This document shows, piece by piece, positions 1-9,100 of a DNA stretch of 43,301 nucleotides. The first letter of the stretch is position 1; each line of letters opens with the position of its first letter. The position numbers and the translations under genes are program-made. Source of the stretch: a virus; IMG/VR virus record IMGVR_UViG_3300033064_000945, positions 1 through 43,301 of that record; one strand, written 5' to 3'. Below the pieces are notes generated by a model that searched no databases, was not told where the DNA came from, and saw only the letters and a program-made list of their open reading frames with translations.

Positions 1-2398
1 CCTTTGGCCTGTAGCCATTGACTCTGCGTGTGGTTCCCGCCACCGGGCCAGACGACAGGTCGATGTCTGCCACGTCTGCATTGAGTCCCACCCTCTTCGT
101 GAGCACCTGCTTAGTGGTTCCACTAACCAATGAGGCCGTGACCTTCTGCACCTTGCGCTCGATGATGACGTAACTCCAGCCGCCGTCAGGGCTTGGGTTC
201 AGCCTGATGTCGAGCCTGCTGCGGGCTACGCTTGTAAAGTCGTCAAGGACTGTCTGGAACTGAGCGAGCGTTCTGTTCACGCCGGAAGCTACTATCGTGC
301 CTATGCCGTATGAGTTGGCGTAGCTGACCGGGACGACTTCCTTGGAGCCTGAGACGGACTGCTCCCTTGTCTCTACCACCCTGTAGGAATACCCGCCATC
401 CCCGCTTCCATCGACGATGAGCTGATGCCTCTTGCCAATTCCTGTCGTAAACCCGTCGAGGACGGTCTGCATTGCCAGAAGCGTCGAGTTGGTTCCGACT
501 GCTAGCGTGGTCGGGATACCCGTGCTGCTGACTACCCCGAGGTCCGTGATGCCGATACTCTCAGACGTAGCCGGAGCCTGTTCCGTTATCTCTCGAACCG
601 TGTAGTCCCAGCCGCCATCGTCTCCCCCGCCCAGAATGATCTGATGGGTCTTGCCTATGCCCGACGAGAAGGTAGCAATGACTGCCTCCATCTCCTCGAA
701 CGTGGCATTGTGGCCCGACTTAACGACATTACCCAGCCCCGTACTTGCGCCTGCGGCTATTGTTTCCGATGCCGTTGGCGTCTGGGCCAAGACCTCGCGC
801 AACACCCCGCTGAAGGTCTGGTCGTCATTAGGCTGTAGGTCCATCTGTAGCCGCTTGCCTACACCGGGCGTGTATGCCGCAAGGGCTGACGTGATTTCGG
901 CCAAGGTGGCACTATCCAATACCTGAACGATGGTTCCCAAACCCTGAAGCGACTCGTCGATGCTTGCGGTTCCGGCATCGTCCACTGGTTGTAGCGAAAG
1001 CTGGCCGGAATCGTTTACGGTCTTCGTTGTGATGGACGCAATGTAATCGAACGAGCAGTCGTCTTCCCGTGTCACCCTGAAGTTCACCGTCTTGCCTACA
1101 GCGGCAACCGTGGTGTCGTACAATGACTTGATCGCATCCATGTTGACGAGCGAGAAGTTGTACCCGAACTGCTGCTGGTCCGTAATCTTCGTGCCTGTAG
1201 GCAGCGTGATTGTGAAGTCGGCAGTGGAGTTCTCGCCCGCCTGCGCCCAACTACGCTCCGTCACAATAGCGTCGAACAGCCCGTCTCCACGGGTCTGTGT
1301 TTGCACCTGCCTAGAACGTATGATCTTGCCATCTTCTGTTGTGCCTATTGCTGAATCGTGTAATCCGAGAAATGTATCAAGCTCGCTCTCTGTGTACCCC
1401 CAAGCATAGTGCTTACGCTCGTGCGTGTCACAGGATATGCCTATCCAGTCGGTAGTGAGATTGGCCTTGCCCGCAAACGCTGCCAGCACGATGTTCAGTA
1501 GGCCAGCGGCTGGGCTGTAGCTCGCCGTAGCGCTCCGCCCTTGCCCTGCATCCCATGAGTCTATGATCGACTGTCCCAGGGTCTCTGGGACATTCCAGAG
1601 GTAGCCTATGTTGCGCTCCTGGGTCGTGTTGTTGCTCTCAAAGCCATTGATTGTGAACTGGGGTTTGGCTATCACAAACGTAACCGTCACAGAGCCGTCC
1701 TGCTGGCGGGCTGGATCGGCTACGAGATAGTGCCAAGTGTTTGCCGCGCCGTAACTTACCCCCTCAATGGTGAGTGTTCCGGTCATCTTTCCCGAGATTT
1801 GCTTGGCGATAGCTTGCCCCTTGAACGGGCTACAGTTGGCTATGCGCAGGGTGAGGGCCTCGATTGTGGTGTCCGAGGTGCTGTTGGATACCGTGTCTCC
1901 AGCGTCTTCCCCTGCCGATGCTCCGCCGCCTGTCGGGAACACCACCTTGCTCGTGTTGCTGGGGCTTGTGTGGGCCGAGTCCAGCAGCACCTCGTCCCAT
2001 GCGAATGTCTCGACGTACCCCTTGCGCAACGTGAGCTGCACGAAGTATTCGATCTCGTCCCGTCGAATCTCCTGCCTGCGCTCCCTGACAAATGCCTGAC
2101 GCCACCTGCCGAAGAACGGTTGACCCTCTATCTCGAATGCAACCTTGTCAGGGTCATCTCCCTCTACATATCTCTTTCCAGCCGTGGGAGATAGTGCATT
2201 CGTGGGCCATGTGTAATAGCGCAGAAATTCCTTGAACTGCGGCAGTTCTCTGGGCGTGGAGAATGGCCCCCATTCGACGTTCAATTCCTCTACGTCGGAC
2301 AGCGGCACAAGCGTAAGCGCCTCGCGGGCTGCGAGGCGTGCTTCACGGGGTGCCAGCATCTCCCGGCAATGGGCTATGTCAACGTCTCTGATGTCCAT
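1..2398 (-). CDS. large phage tail/fibre protein with C-terminal tandem repeats (partial, 3' end off window)
   Basis: An open frame runs from ATG at 2398 to the left edge (about 799 residues visible) with no stop, so the C-terminus is missing. The start follows a GAGGTAAGT ribosome site just after the stop of the gene ending at 2401. Residues 1-130 are charged and rich in Trp/Tyr/Arg; the middle is Thr/Ser/Asn-rich like virion beta-structure. From about nucleotide 1200 to 110 the protein has roughly five degenerate repeats of 65-75 residues, each with a G(I/V)GK(R/T)xQ turn, a DGGW/Y segment and an (R/E)E...Q strand. No signal peptide. It ends the structural operon, so a tail tip, stem or adhesin is likely, but I recognise no named family. 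Coding confidence is high, role moderate. Confidence 0.8.
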   Translation of the reverse strand, partial: MDIRDVDIAHCREMLAPREARLAAREALTLVPLSDVEELNVEWGPFSTPRELPQFKEFLRYYTWPTNALSPTAGKRYVEGDDPDKVAFEIEGQPFFGRWRQAFVRERRQEIRRDEIEYFVQLTLRKGYVETFAWDEVLLDSAHTSPSNTSKVVFPTGGGASAGEDAGDTVSNSTSDTTIEALTLRIANCSPFKGQAIAKQISGKMTGTLTIEGVSYGAANTWHYLVADPARQQDGSVTVTFVIAKPQFTINGFESNNTTQERNIGYLWNVPETLGQSIIDSWDAGQGRSATASYSPAAGLLNIVLAAFAGKANLTTDWIGISCDTHERKHYAWGYTESELDTFLGLHDSAIGTTEDGKIIRSRQVQTQTRGDGLFDAIVTERSWAQAGENSTADFTITLPTGTKITDQQQFGYNFSLVNMDAIKSLYDTTVAAVGKTVNFRVTREDDCSFDYIASITTKTVNDSGQLSLQPVDDAGTASIDESLQGLGTIVQVLDSATLAEITSALAAYTPGVGKRLQMDLQPNDDQTFSGVLREVLAQTPTASETIAAGASTGLGNVVKSGHNATFEEMEAVIATFSSGIGKTHQIILGGGDDGGWDYTVREITEQAPATSESIGITDLGVVSSTGIPTTLAVGTNSTLLAMQTVLDGFTTGIGKRHQLIVDGSGDGGYSYRVVETREQSVSGSKEVVPVSYANSYGIGTIVASGVNRTLAQFQTVLDDFTSVARSRLDIRLNPSPDGGWSYVIIERKVQKVTASLVSGTTKQVLTKRVGLNADVADIDLSSGPVAGTTRRVNGYRPK

Positions 2399-2400
2399 AC

Positions 2401-3279
2401 TTACCTCGTCTTGAACGGTAGGGTTGTCATAGTGAATCGTTTGTCGCGTTTGTCCCTCGCAGACGCAATCTTCCTGCGCTTCGGATTGGCCCTCAGCGCC
2501 GATGCCAGAGCGTCCTTGAGCATACTCGTGCTCACCGGGAACTTGCCCTTGGATTCCGGTATGCTGCGAAGCGTCCTGAACTTCAGGATGTCTGACGTAG
2601 GCAGCAGGATAATGTCCTGATTTCGGTACAGCGGGACAGGCATTTTCCAGTAGTACACATCCACCGACCTGTCGTACAGGTAGTCCTCGGCCTCGTCGAT
2701 AATTGACATCTTCCTTGTCGATGCCCACGGCCTTACCGCAAACGGGGTGCGGGACTTGTTTTCGCCATGATACACGGGCGTAAACGTGAACGGAGTCGTC
2801 GCACTGCTCACGAGATACATGCCCAGCTCGTCGTCGAACTGCACGTACTGCCCGTCAGGGTCTTCCCCGTCGGCTGTGAGTAGCGCAGAGGTGAAGCTCG
2901 ATCCACCCTTGGAGACATAGCAATCAGTGCCTTCCCACAGGCTTGTACGGGACGGGAAGTAGGTGTAGTACCTGTTCCCCCAGCCGTCGTCCTTTGTGGC
3001 CACCCTATCCTGATTGAAGAATTCCACCTCGTTCGTGCTGTCCCACACAAAGTCTATGCCCAGAAGGTCGGACGGGAGCCAGAGGCCGGTAGCGTCAACA
3101 CCGGAGGCAGAGAAGTCTACCGCAACCGGATCGCCGCGCAATGCGGTCCACGAATACTCAGCGCACAGATTGAAGTATTCCGTGTTCAATTGCCGCCAGA
3201 TGCGAGCCTCCATTTCAGAGTCACTCTTGGCATAGAGGATGTCCTTCATCTCTTCCATTATCGGTCCACAAGGTATCAT
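2401..3279 (-). CDS. putative tail adaptor/connector-like structural protein (292 aa)
   Basis: The start ATG at 3279 has a GGAG site 7 bases upstream. Residues 14-50 (ARIWRQLNTEYFNLCAEYSW) match the style of podovirus adaptor proteins, where an N-terminal helix carries an xxxY..L...Y.W pattern and is followed by a beta domain. A basic C-terminus (RANPKRRKIASARDKRDKR) ends the protein. It stands alone after a strong hairpin (3314-3353) and before the large tail protein. A role at the head-tail interface or collar is inferred from this pattern and position. It could instead be an unrelated tail protein. Confidence 0.7.
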   Translation of the reverse strand: MIPCGPIMEEMKDILYAKSDSEMEARIWRQLNTEYFNLCAEYSWTALRGDPVAVDFSASGVDATGLWLPSDLLGIDFVWDSTNEVEFFNQDRVATKDDGWGNRYYTYFPSRTSLWEGTDCYVSKGGSSFTSALLTADGEDPDGQYVQFDDELGMYLVSSATTPFTFTPVYHGENKSRTPFAVRPWASTRKMSIIDEAEDYLYDRSVDVYYWKMPVPLYRNQDIILLPTSDILKFRTLRSIPESKGKFPVSTSMLKDALASALRANPKRRKIASARDKRDKRFTMTTLPFKTR

Positions 3280-3313
3280 GTTTTATCTCCATTTTCACAC
3301 ATTAGAAAATCGT

Positions 3314-3353
3314 CTAGGTGTAATACCCCCTTAAGGGGGGTATTACTACCTAG
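3314..3353. terminator. strong inverted repeat, probable bidirectional terminator or processing hairpin
   Basis: Arms 3314-3330 and 3336-3353 pair as CTAGGT-GTAATACCCCC with GGGGGTATTAC-T-ACCTAG: 17 base pairs, one bulged T and a 5-base loop. It begins inside the stop codon of the DUF1353 gene. On the minus strand a short T-rich run (ATTTTC) follows, so termination is plausible but the U-tract is weak. Confidence 0.6.
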
Positions 3354-3838
3354 TTTAATTTCCGATCAGCGTTTTTAGCCCCTCTAAGCCTCTTGTACCT
3401 GTTCCACGAAATGAACGCGCCGAGCCTCACGGCGTGGTATATTGCCCACACAACCAGCTTGTGTCCACCCTCGGCTGAGATGGTTATGTGCATCAGGTCG
3501 TCGAGGCCCTTGCGAGCCATCTCACAGAACGTAAATTCCTCTTCTCCGGCCAGAGCGATCCACAGCCCTCCCCGCTGGTATCCGTCGTCATGGAAGAAGT
3601 ACGACATGAGAAACAGCATCGGGTTCATTCCGGGCAGGGACTGCGCTATGCGTGGTATGCTCCCGGCGTCGCTCCTGAACGCCGTGCTGGTTCGGTATCT
3701 GGTTCCGTCCTCCATGTGCAGGGTCAAGGGGTTCATTGACGGAATGGTGACGTTGAAGACCACCTTCCACCAGAAGAACATGGTTTTCTTCTTCTCTCCA
3801 CCAGCCAGCCGATATTCGCCTGTGAAATACGCTTTCAT
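3350..3838 (-). CDS. DUF1353 family phage protein (162 aa)
   Basis: The centre reads TSTAFRSDAGSIPR, then a Pro/Met-rich stretch and FFHDDGY. This is the DUF1353 signature (D-x-A-S-x-P-R followed by an HD...Y motif) in a usual-length protein. DUF1353 proteins occur in phages near lysis and tail genes; their biochemical role is not established, although the conserved HD has prompted hydrolase ideas. The C-terminus is basic. It follows a membrane/coiled-coil protein and precedes a hairpin, so it closes a transcription unit. Family call is good, function unknown. Confidence 0.8.
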   Translation of the reverse strand: MKAYFTGEYRLAGGEKKKTMFFWWKVVFNVTIPSMNPLTLHMEDGTRYRTSTAFRSDAGSIPRIAQSLPGMNPMLFLMSYFFHDDGYQRGGLWIALAGEEEFTFCEMARKGLDDLMHITISAEGGHKLVVWAIYHAVRLGAFISWNRYKRLRGAKNADRKLN

Positions 3839-3845
3839 TGTCTAG

Positions 3846-4151
3846 TTACTTTGACGGCAAGCGGTCCCTGACATCCTCCATGATGTCCTTCAACTCGTCG
3901 ATCTTGCTGCCAACCTGCGCCTGAATGGCTGCCATGCTGACCTCAAGGCTCTGGCACTTGCCGTCCAATTCATTATCCTTGGCCTCGCCACTGGTCAGGC
4001 GAACCTCGTGCTGCTGAATGGTGACACCATGTTCGACCTGAGTGCTTCCGAACCGAATAGGTCCTGCGAGTAGAACGCCTATTGATACAAGCACACCAAG
4101 CACTACCCCGGCAATTTTCAGTCCGCACCACAATCTGTTACCGTTCGACAT
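3846..4151 (-). CDS. small membrane protein with C-terminal coiled coil (101 aa), holin/spanin-like candidate
   Basis: Start chosen at ATG 4151, which shares a base with the TAA of the upstream lipoprotein gene (TAATG coupling); an in-frame start 21 codons earlier would lie inside that gene. Residues about 10-33 form one hydrophobic segment (GLKIAGVVLGVLVSIGVLLA), followed by a predicted amphipathic helical region to the C-terminus. One membrane anchor plus a long outer coiled coil resembles inner-membrane spanins or XhlA-like lysis proteins, and it sits beside a lipoprotein gene. No lysin is seen nearby, so the lysis role is speculative. Confidence 0.65.
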   Translation of the reverse strand: MSNGNRLWCGLKIAGVVLGVLVSIGVLLAGPIRFGSTQVEHGVTIQQHEVRLTSGEAKDNELDGKCQSLEVSMAAIQAQVGSKIDELKDIMEDVRDRLPSK

Positions 4152-5299
4152 TATCGCACCACCCTTACCTTGAACACTTCGCTCCAGTTGCCTAGATCGC
4201 TCCATCCTATCCACATAGTGCCATCATCCGTCACGCAGCCTGACCCGCCGAAGCTGCGGTCCCTGGCGGTCTCCCCGCTGCGCTCGTAAACCTTGCGGAA
4301 GGAGTACCCGTTGCCGTCCGGCGTCATTTCAAATGCGCGGTCAGGGTCGACGCCAATCAAGATCAAGCGGTCACCTAGATCGACGATGCCCGGTACGGAG
4401 TAACACCCGGTGTCGTAAAGTACATCCCAGTCAGCCTTGCCCCGCCAGCGGTAGACCTTGCCGTCACCAATCTTCAAATGACTCGGGCCTGCCTTCTGTG
4501 ACCCGGCCCCGATGAGTGCGTTGTTGAACCACGCCAGCGACAGCGCCGGGGAGTCGTACACGTCCCACTGTGTGCCCCCCACCGTCTTCTGTACGGCCAG
4601 GCACTCGCGCCCGAAGTTCAGGGACACGTACAGCCGGCCGCGTTCATCAAACACCATCGCACGGGGCATGCCCTTGGCCGGGATGGTGCCCAGGTACTTG
4701 CCGTCCCTGGCGTCTATCAGTTGCGGCTCATCTTGGAAGGATGCCCGGATTAACGGCAGGCGGGCGAACGGCCCCACGTCCGCAACAAATGGGTCACGGG
4801 CACCGAAGGCACTGCGGTACGAGTTGTTCTGTGGTACGTACTCACCTTGCGCGGTCACACTCCATGAACCAATCGTTCTGGCCCGACTTGCGAAAGACCC
4901 ACCCGTGTATTCCCGCACGCGACTACCGTGCTCTGGCGTCAGCCATGTATTGCCGCCCCACTCCCACAGCGACACGGTTTCCTCGGAGGCACGGTAGATC
5001 CGCTCCCCGGTTCGTGCGTCATACACCTCCGCCAAGTTCCCGCCATGGTAGACGTTGGCCGCGCTTAGTCGTGGCGAGTTGCCATTCGCGGACATGGTGA
5101 TGGCCTTCGCCAGGTTCACGCGCAGACCGGGCTTGAACGTGTAGGTCGCACTCGGTGGATCGTCAACCGGCGGCAAGTCGGGATTGTCAACCACGGGGGG
5201 CCATGTGATCGTCTGACAGCCCGTCAGTAGCGCGACGAGGGCGACCGCTATGGCTGACCCTATCACGTAGACTAGCGTTGCTTGGCGGTGTTTTGTCAT
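4151..5299 (-). CDS. lipoprotein with beta-propeller-like body (382 aa)
   Basis: Residues 1-28 are a lipoprotein signal: basic MTKHR, a hydrophobic core and LLTGC with the lipidated Cys at 28. A Pro/Asp linker (PPVVDNPDLPPVDDPP) follows. The body has repeated strand-turn elements such as YDARTGERIY, DARDGKYLGT and DDGTMWIG, as in beta-propeller or YVTN-like folds. It is preceded by a GAGG site and coupled to the membrane protein gene. The product should go to the outer membrane or periplasmic face of a diderm host, which is odd for a virion module; receptor blocking or host-surface alteration are possibilities. No named family recognised. Confidence 0.75.
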   Translation of the reverse strand: MTKHRQATLVYVIGSAIAVALVALLTGCQTITWPPVVDNPDLPPVDDPPSATYTFKPGLRVNLAKAITMSANGNSPRLSAANVYHGGNLAEVYDARTGERIYRASEETVSLWEWGGNTWLTPEHGSRVREYTGGSFASRARTIGSWSVTAQGEYVPQNNSYRSAFGARDPFVADVGPFARLPLIRASFQDEPQLIDARDGKYLGTIPAKGMPRAMVFDERGRLYVSLNFGRECLAVQKTVGGTQWDVYDSPALSLAWFNNALIGAGSQKAGPSHLKIGDGKVYRWRGKADWDVLYDTGCYSVPGIVDLGDRLILIGVDPDRAFEMTPDGNGYSFRKVYERSGETARDRSFGGSGCVTDDGTMWIGWSDLGNWSEVFKVRVVR

Positions 5300-5342
5300 G
5301 GCCTAATCCTCTGCCGTTACTTGCGTTTCGACTTCCAGCTAT

Positions 5343-6143
5343 TCAGTCGCTTCTACCCGCGTACCACAGATTACTTATAGTCGTGTCTGACAGCACGGTG
5401 TCGTCAATCAGTACGTCGTCTATATCTCCACTGTGGTAATATATGGCATTGTTGAACCTTCCTACTTCCTCGGGAACATTGCTTTGAAACATGGATGCAG
5501 AGGTTTCGGCAGAAGTGGCGACGTGTACTCCATTGATGTATAGTTTTGAATTGCCTGCCGCTTCCCATGTTCCTGCCAGATGGGTCCAAGTGTTTGATAC
5601 CCCATAGGCCGAAGTCGCTAGTTTTCCGGCACCAAAAAGACCATCAGGCGAAACACCGAAGTAGATTGACGCGCCAGCCCTGTATAGTGCCCATGTGCGC
5701 TTGCTGCCTGTGTTCCATTTTCCAACTGCAGCATTGTCCCCGCTACTAGCAGACCACCGCACCCACGCCGCACAAGTCAACGCAGACCAATTAGTCGTCA
5801 CATAACCACAACTCCCATAGTCCCCACCATCCGAGTTGACGTAGGTGCTGTCCGTCCATGTCAGCGCCAGCGCACCCGCCCCGTTCACGCCGTTGGTCCC
5901 GCTCGTCCCGCTGTTGATGATTGGTGCCGAGGCATTGGTCGGGTCAGCACTAAACAGGTAGAATACGTCATAGGGATATGCTGTCGTCGGAGGGTCCAGC
6001 ACAACCGTCGTGCCGTCTGCCGTGTAGACGCGCCCAAGGACGACGTTGGTTCCGTCAACCGTATAGTCGAAGTCGAGCACAACGTCCACGGCCAGCGCGG
6101 TCCCGGCCAGAAGCAAGCAAGCTATCAGTGCAATTCGTTTCAT
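5343..6143 (-). CDS. secreted LamG/concanavalin-like jelly-roll protein (266 aa)
   Basis: Start set at ATG 6143, overlapping the TGA of the fibre gene (ATGA); upstream in-frame codons lie inside that gene. Residues 1-19 are a Sec signal (MKRIALIACLLLAGTALA) with a probable A-L-A cleavage site. Residues about 100-260 match the LamG_3/concanavalin-like pattern: CAAWVRW, a central VSNTWTHLAGTWE, then LYINGVHVATS and GDIDDVLIDDTVLSDTTI. These folds bind carbohydrate or mediate adhesion. It could decorate tail fibres or act outside the host cell. Confidence 0.8.
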   Translation of the reverse strand: MKRIALIACLLLAGTALAVDVVLDFDYTVDGTNVVLGRVYTADGTTVVLDPPTTAYPYDVFYLFSADPTNASAPIINSGTSGTNGVNGAGALALTWTDSTYVNSDGGDYGSCGYVTTNWSALTCAAWVRWSASSGDNAAVGKWNTGSKRTWALYRAGASIYFGVSPDGLFGAGKLATSAYGVSNTWTHLAGTWEAAGNSKLYINGVHVATSAETSASMFQSNVPEEVGRFNNAIYYHSGDIDDVLIDDTVLSDTTISNLWYAGRSD

Positions 6144-9100
6144 GGCTGCCTCCCCAATATCCACAGATTTGTGCCGTCCATCGTGAAGTACGCACCGTTC
6201 GTCCCGTTCAGCGTTCCCTCGTACCACCACGCAACGCCGTTTGTGGACGTGCGGGGAAGTGCGGCGTCGGCAAGGTCATCCGACGCCTGTGCCGCTGCGT
6301 CGAGGTCGAATGATGCTGGGTTGGCGTCGATGTTTGTCCCGCCCAAACTCGATAGCGCGTTTGTTATCACTGTGAGCGCGGCGCTGCCCGTGAGTTGCGC
6401 GGCGTCGTGGAAGTCCGTAGCCTCGTCGCCGTCCAGTGTGCCCGTGCTGGTGAAGTTGCCGCCCAGCGTGAGACCGGTATCGGTGTCCTGTACGGCGGAG
6501 GTCGCGAGTCCCGCCGCCGTGTTCCAGCTGTAAACGCTATTCGAGGTTATCCCCGGACCCTGCGCCTGTACGACTGACACTGACGCCAGCAACACGAGCA
6601 ACAGCGCGGAACGCCGCAAAGCCTTACGCAACACTTCGGAGATACGCTTGCGCTTCCCTCCGAGCCAGCCGGACAAATAGAGGAGCAGCGCGGCAATCGG
6701 CCCCTCCGCTCGCCTGCGTTTGCTTGTGACCGCACCCCACTTATCCGCCGAGATTGTCTGCCCGCTTTTGAAGTGCAATGAGTTGTCTCCGATGTTCGTG
6801 ATGCAGTAGTTCCCCATATCCAGCCGCCCTCCAAGCGTGATGTTGCCATTCGTCTCGATCCGTAGCGCCTCGCTGTACCAAGGTGCCGGAGACCCCGCAG
6901 GCAAGTTCGTCTTTCCGGGCATTGAAACGAATACCCAAGGATAAAAGTGGGCGGCGTTCGTGGCTGAGGGCCACGGGCAAAACACAATGGCTTCCATCTC
7001 CGGGCAGGCAGCCCATTCCCCGCGATACTCAGCGCCATCCCATAAGATAGGAGCACTGCCAACTGTCGCATAGGTTCGGAACCGCGCTGCGTAACTATCC
7101 TTTGTCGAGGTGAGATCGTTGGATACGACAATGGCCGTGGGGGTCGTCGCTCCGCGGCCCGTGACGGATTGCAGGGTGTCAGATTCCACGATAAGAAATT
7201 GCCCCGTCCCTCCCTGTGCCACGTACAGCGCCGCCGCTGCCTCTGCCGCGTCGTTGGTCGCGCCGTCAACCAGGGAGTTGGTGAGGCCGACGAGTGTGTC
7301 CAGGTCGGTACGCAGGTCGTTCGTCCCGCCGCTCAATGAATTGGTAGCCGCCTGAAATGCGGACTGTGGCGCGGCGGCGTCCGCAAGGTCCAGTGAGGCG
7401 TTGATTGACACGTCAAGCTGCGTCTCGTCCACGCCGGCGTTTGTGCTGATACCGGACCAGCCTGTGAGGTTGGCCGTGAGGGGCTGGTAAGCAGCGTCAC
7501 TCTCCGTCTCGGTGTAGTACCTGCCGTCCAGGTCGTAGCTCGTCACGCTGTCAACGTGGCCCAGCCCATCCACCCCAACGTCCTGGATGACCGTGCCGCC
7601 CGAGTTGTCAACATCGGCCTGGCTCGATGAGTCCGTATGCGCCACGGCCCGTGTGCGCCCGCTGCCGGTCACGGTTATGCCGGTCCCTGCGGTGATGTTG
7701 GTGAGGGCATTGACGTACACTGTCGCGCTGGTTCGTGCCACGGTGGTATCTACCGCAAAGCTACGGTCTGCCGCCAAGGTGCCGCCCCCGTCCAGCCCGT
7801 CACCCGCCGTCAAGGTCCGCGTCAGGGGCGTATAGGTCGATGCGACATGATCCAGTATGTTCGTCCCGCCTACGGTCGCGGAGCCGCCCACCGCCAGGTC
7901 CTTGGCTACCCATGCGTTGCCGCCTGTGTCCTGCTTGATGCTGAAGTCGTCAACGTAGACCGCATAGTTGTCCCCGGCTATGATGGTGTTGGTGTAGGCG
8001 CTGATGTTGGCGGCCCGCAGTGGGTGAAACTTGCCGAATGTCTCCGTCGCCGTGCTTGTCCTGGTATTGGTGTACCCGCCCATTGTGGCCGTGCTCAACA
8101 CGGAATCCCCGAAGCTGTATATCTTGAGCGATGTGCGGTACGTGGCCCCGGTGATGAGGCTGACTGGCGTGGTCTGGGAGAATACTCCGGTAGTACCAGC
8201 AGCGATTACGAAGGTGTTGGCGTATGTCCCGCCAGACTGGTAGCTTGCCCCGCTGACAGTCCACGCATAGGCGCTTGTTACGCCTCCATTCACGATCAAT
8301 TCCGAGCCCAGGCTTGAGGGGTCTGCAACGATCAACTGGCTCACTGTTCCGGTTTCTGTGGCACCCTGCCCCAGCACTGTAATGAGTCCGTTTGTGACAG
8401 TGGAACCATCTCGCGTGGTTCCGCTTGCGCCCCATGCGCTCACTGTCTTCGTACTGAACGTCACCCCGCCCAAATCTAGTATGTTGGTGGCCGTGGAGCC
8501 ACGATCGGCAACGGATTGCAGCGTTGAGGCTACATCGAAATCAGTGCCGCTCCACGTCAGGTCTGTCCCTCCAAGTCCTGCCAAGAAGTTTGTGGCCCGT
8601 GCCAATAGAATGTTCCCTGTAAAGTTTGATGCTGCATGAACGTCAGCGTCTACGTCGAAGTCCGTCCCACTCCATGTGAGGTCGGTTCCGCCCAGTCCGG
8701 ACAGGGCATTGGTTAGGGTGACTGTCGGGGCGCTGCCGGTGAGCCCAGTCGCCGGGGCCACAAGCGTATCCAGCGTCAGGTTGCCGCCCGTCTGCGTGAT
8801 GGTCTGGTCGGTTACGGTGTTGGCCGCTACGGTTGCGGTGCCGGTAGACGTTTGGTAAGCCGTGTAATTCGCGCCTTCTATCGTAGCGCCAATCCGCTGC
8901 CATGATGGTCCGGCCAAGCTCCCCGCCGTAGGACTTACGGCCCACGCCGCGCCCTCGCCGGACCAAATCCAGTACGCGCCATCCGTCCGCATATAGGCGT
9001 TTCTACCCCCGTACGCCCCGTTCAGGATGTAGCTGCCCGTCGCGTCGGGGGTCAGTGTGCCCGTTATAATGTACTCCGGTACGTCCACGGTCAGGCCCCA

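Noticed and set aside
4151-5299. Lysis cassette (holin, endolysin, spanin) around the lipoprotein
   Set aside because: The lipoprotein is far too large for an outer spanin and no lysozyme, amidase or peptidase motif was seen; only the membrane/coiled-coil protein fits loosely.
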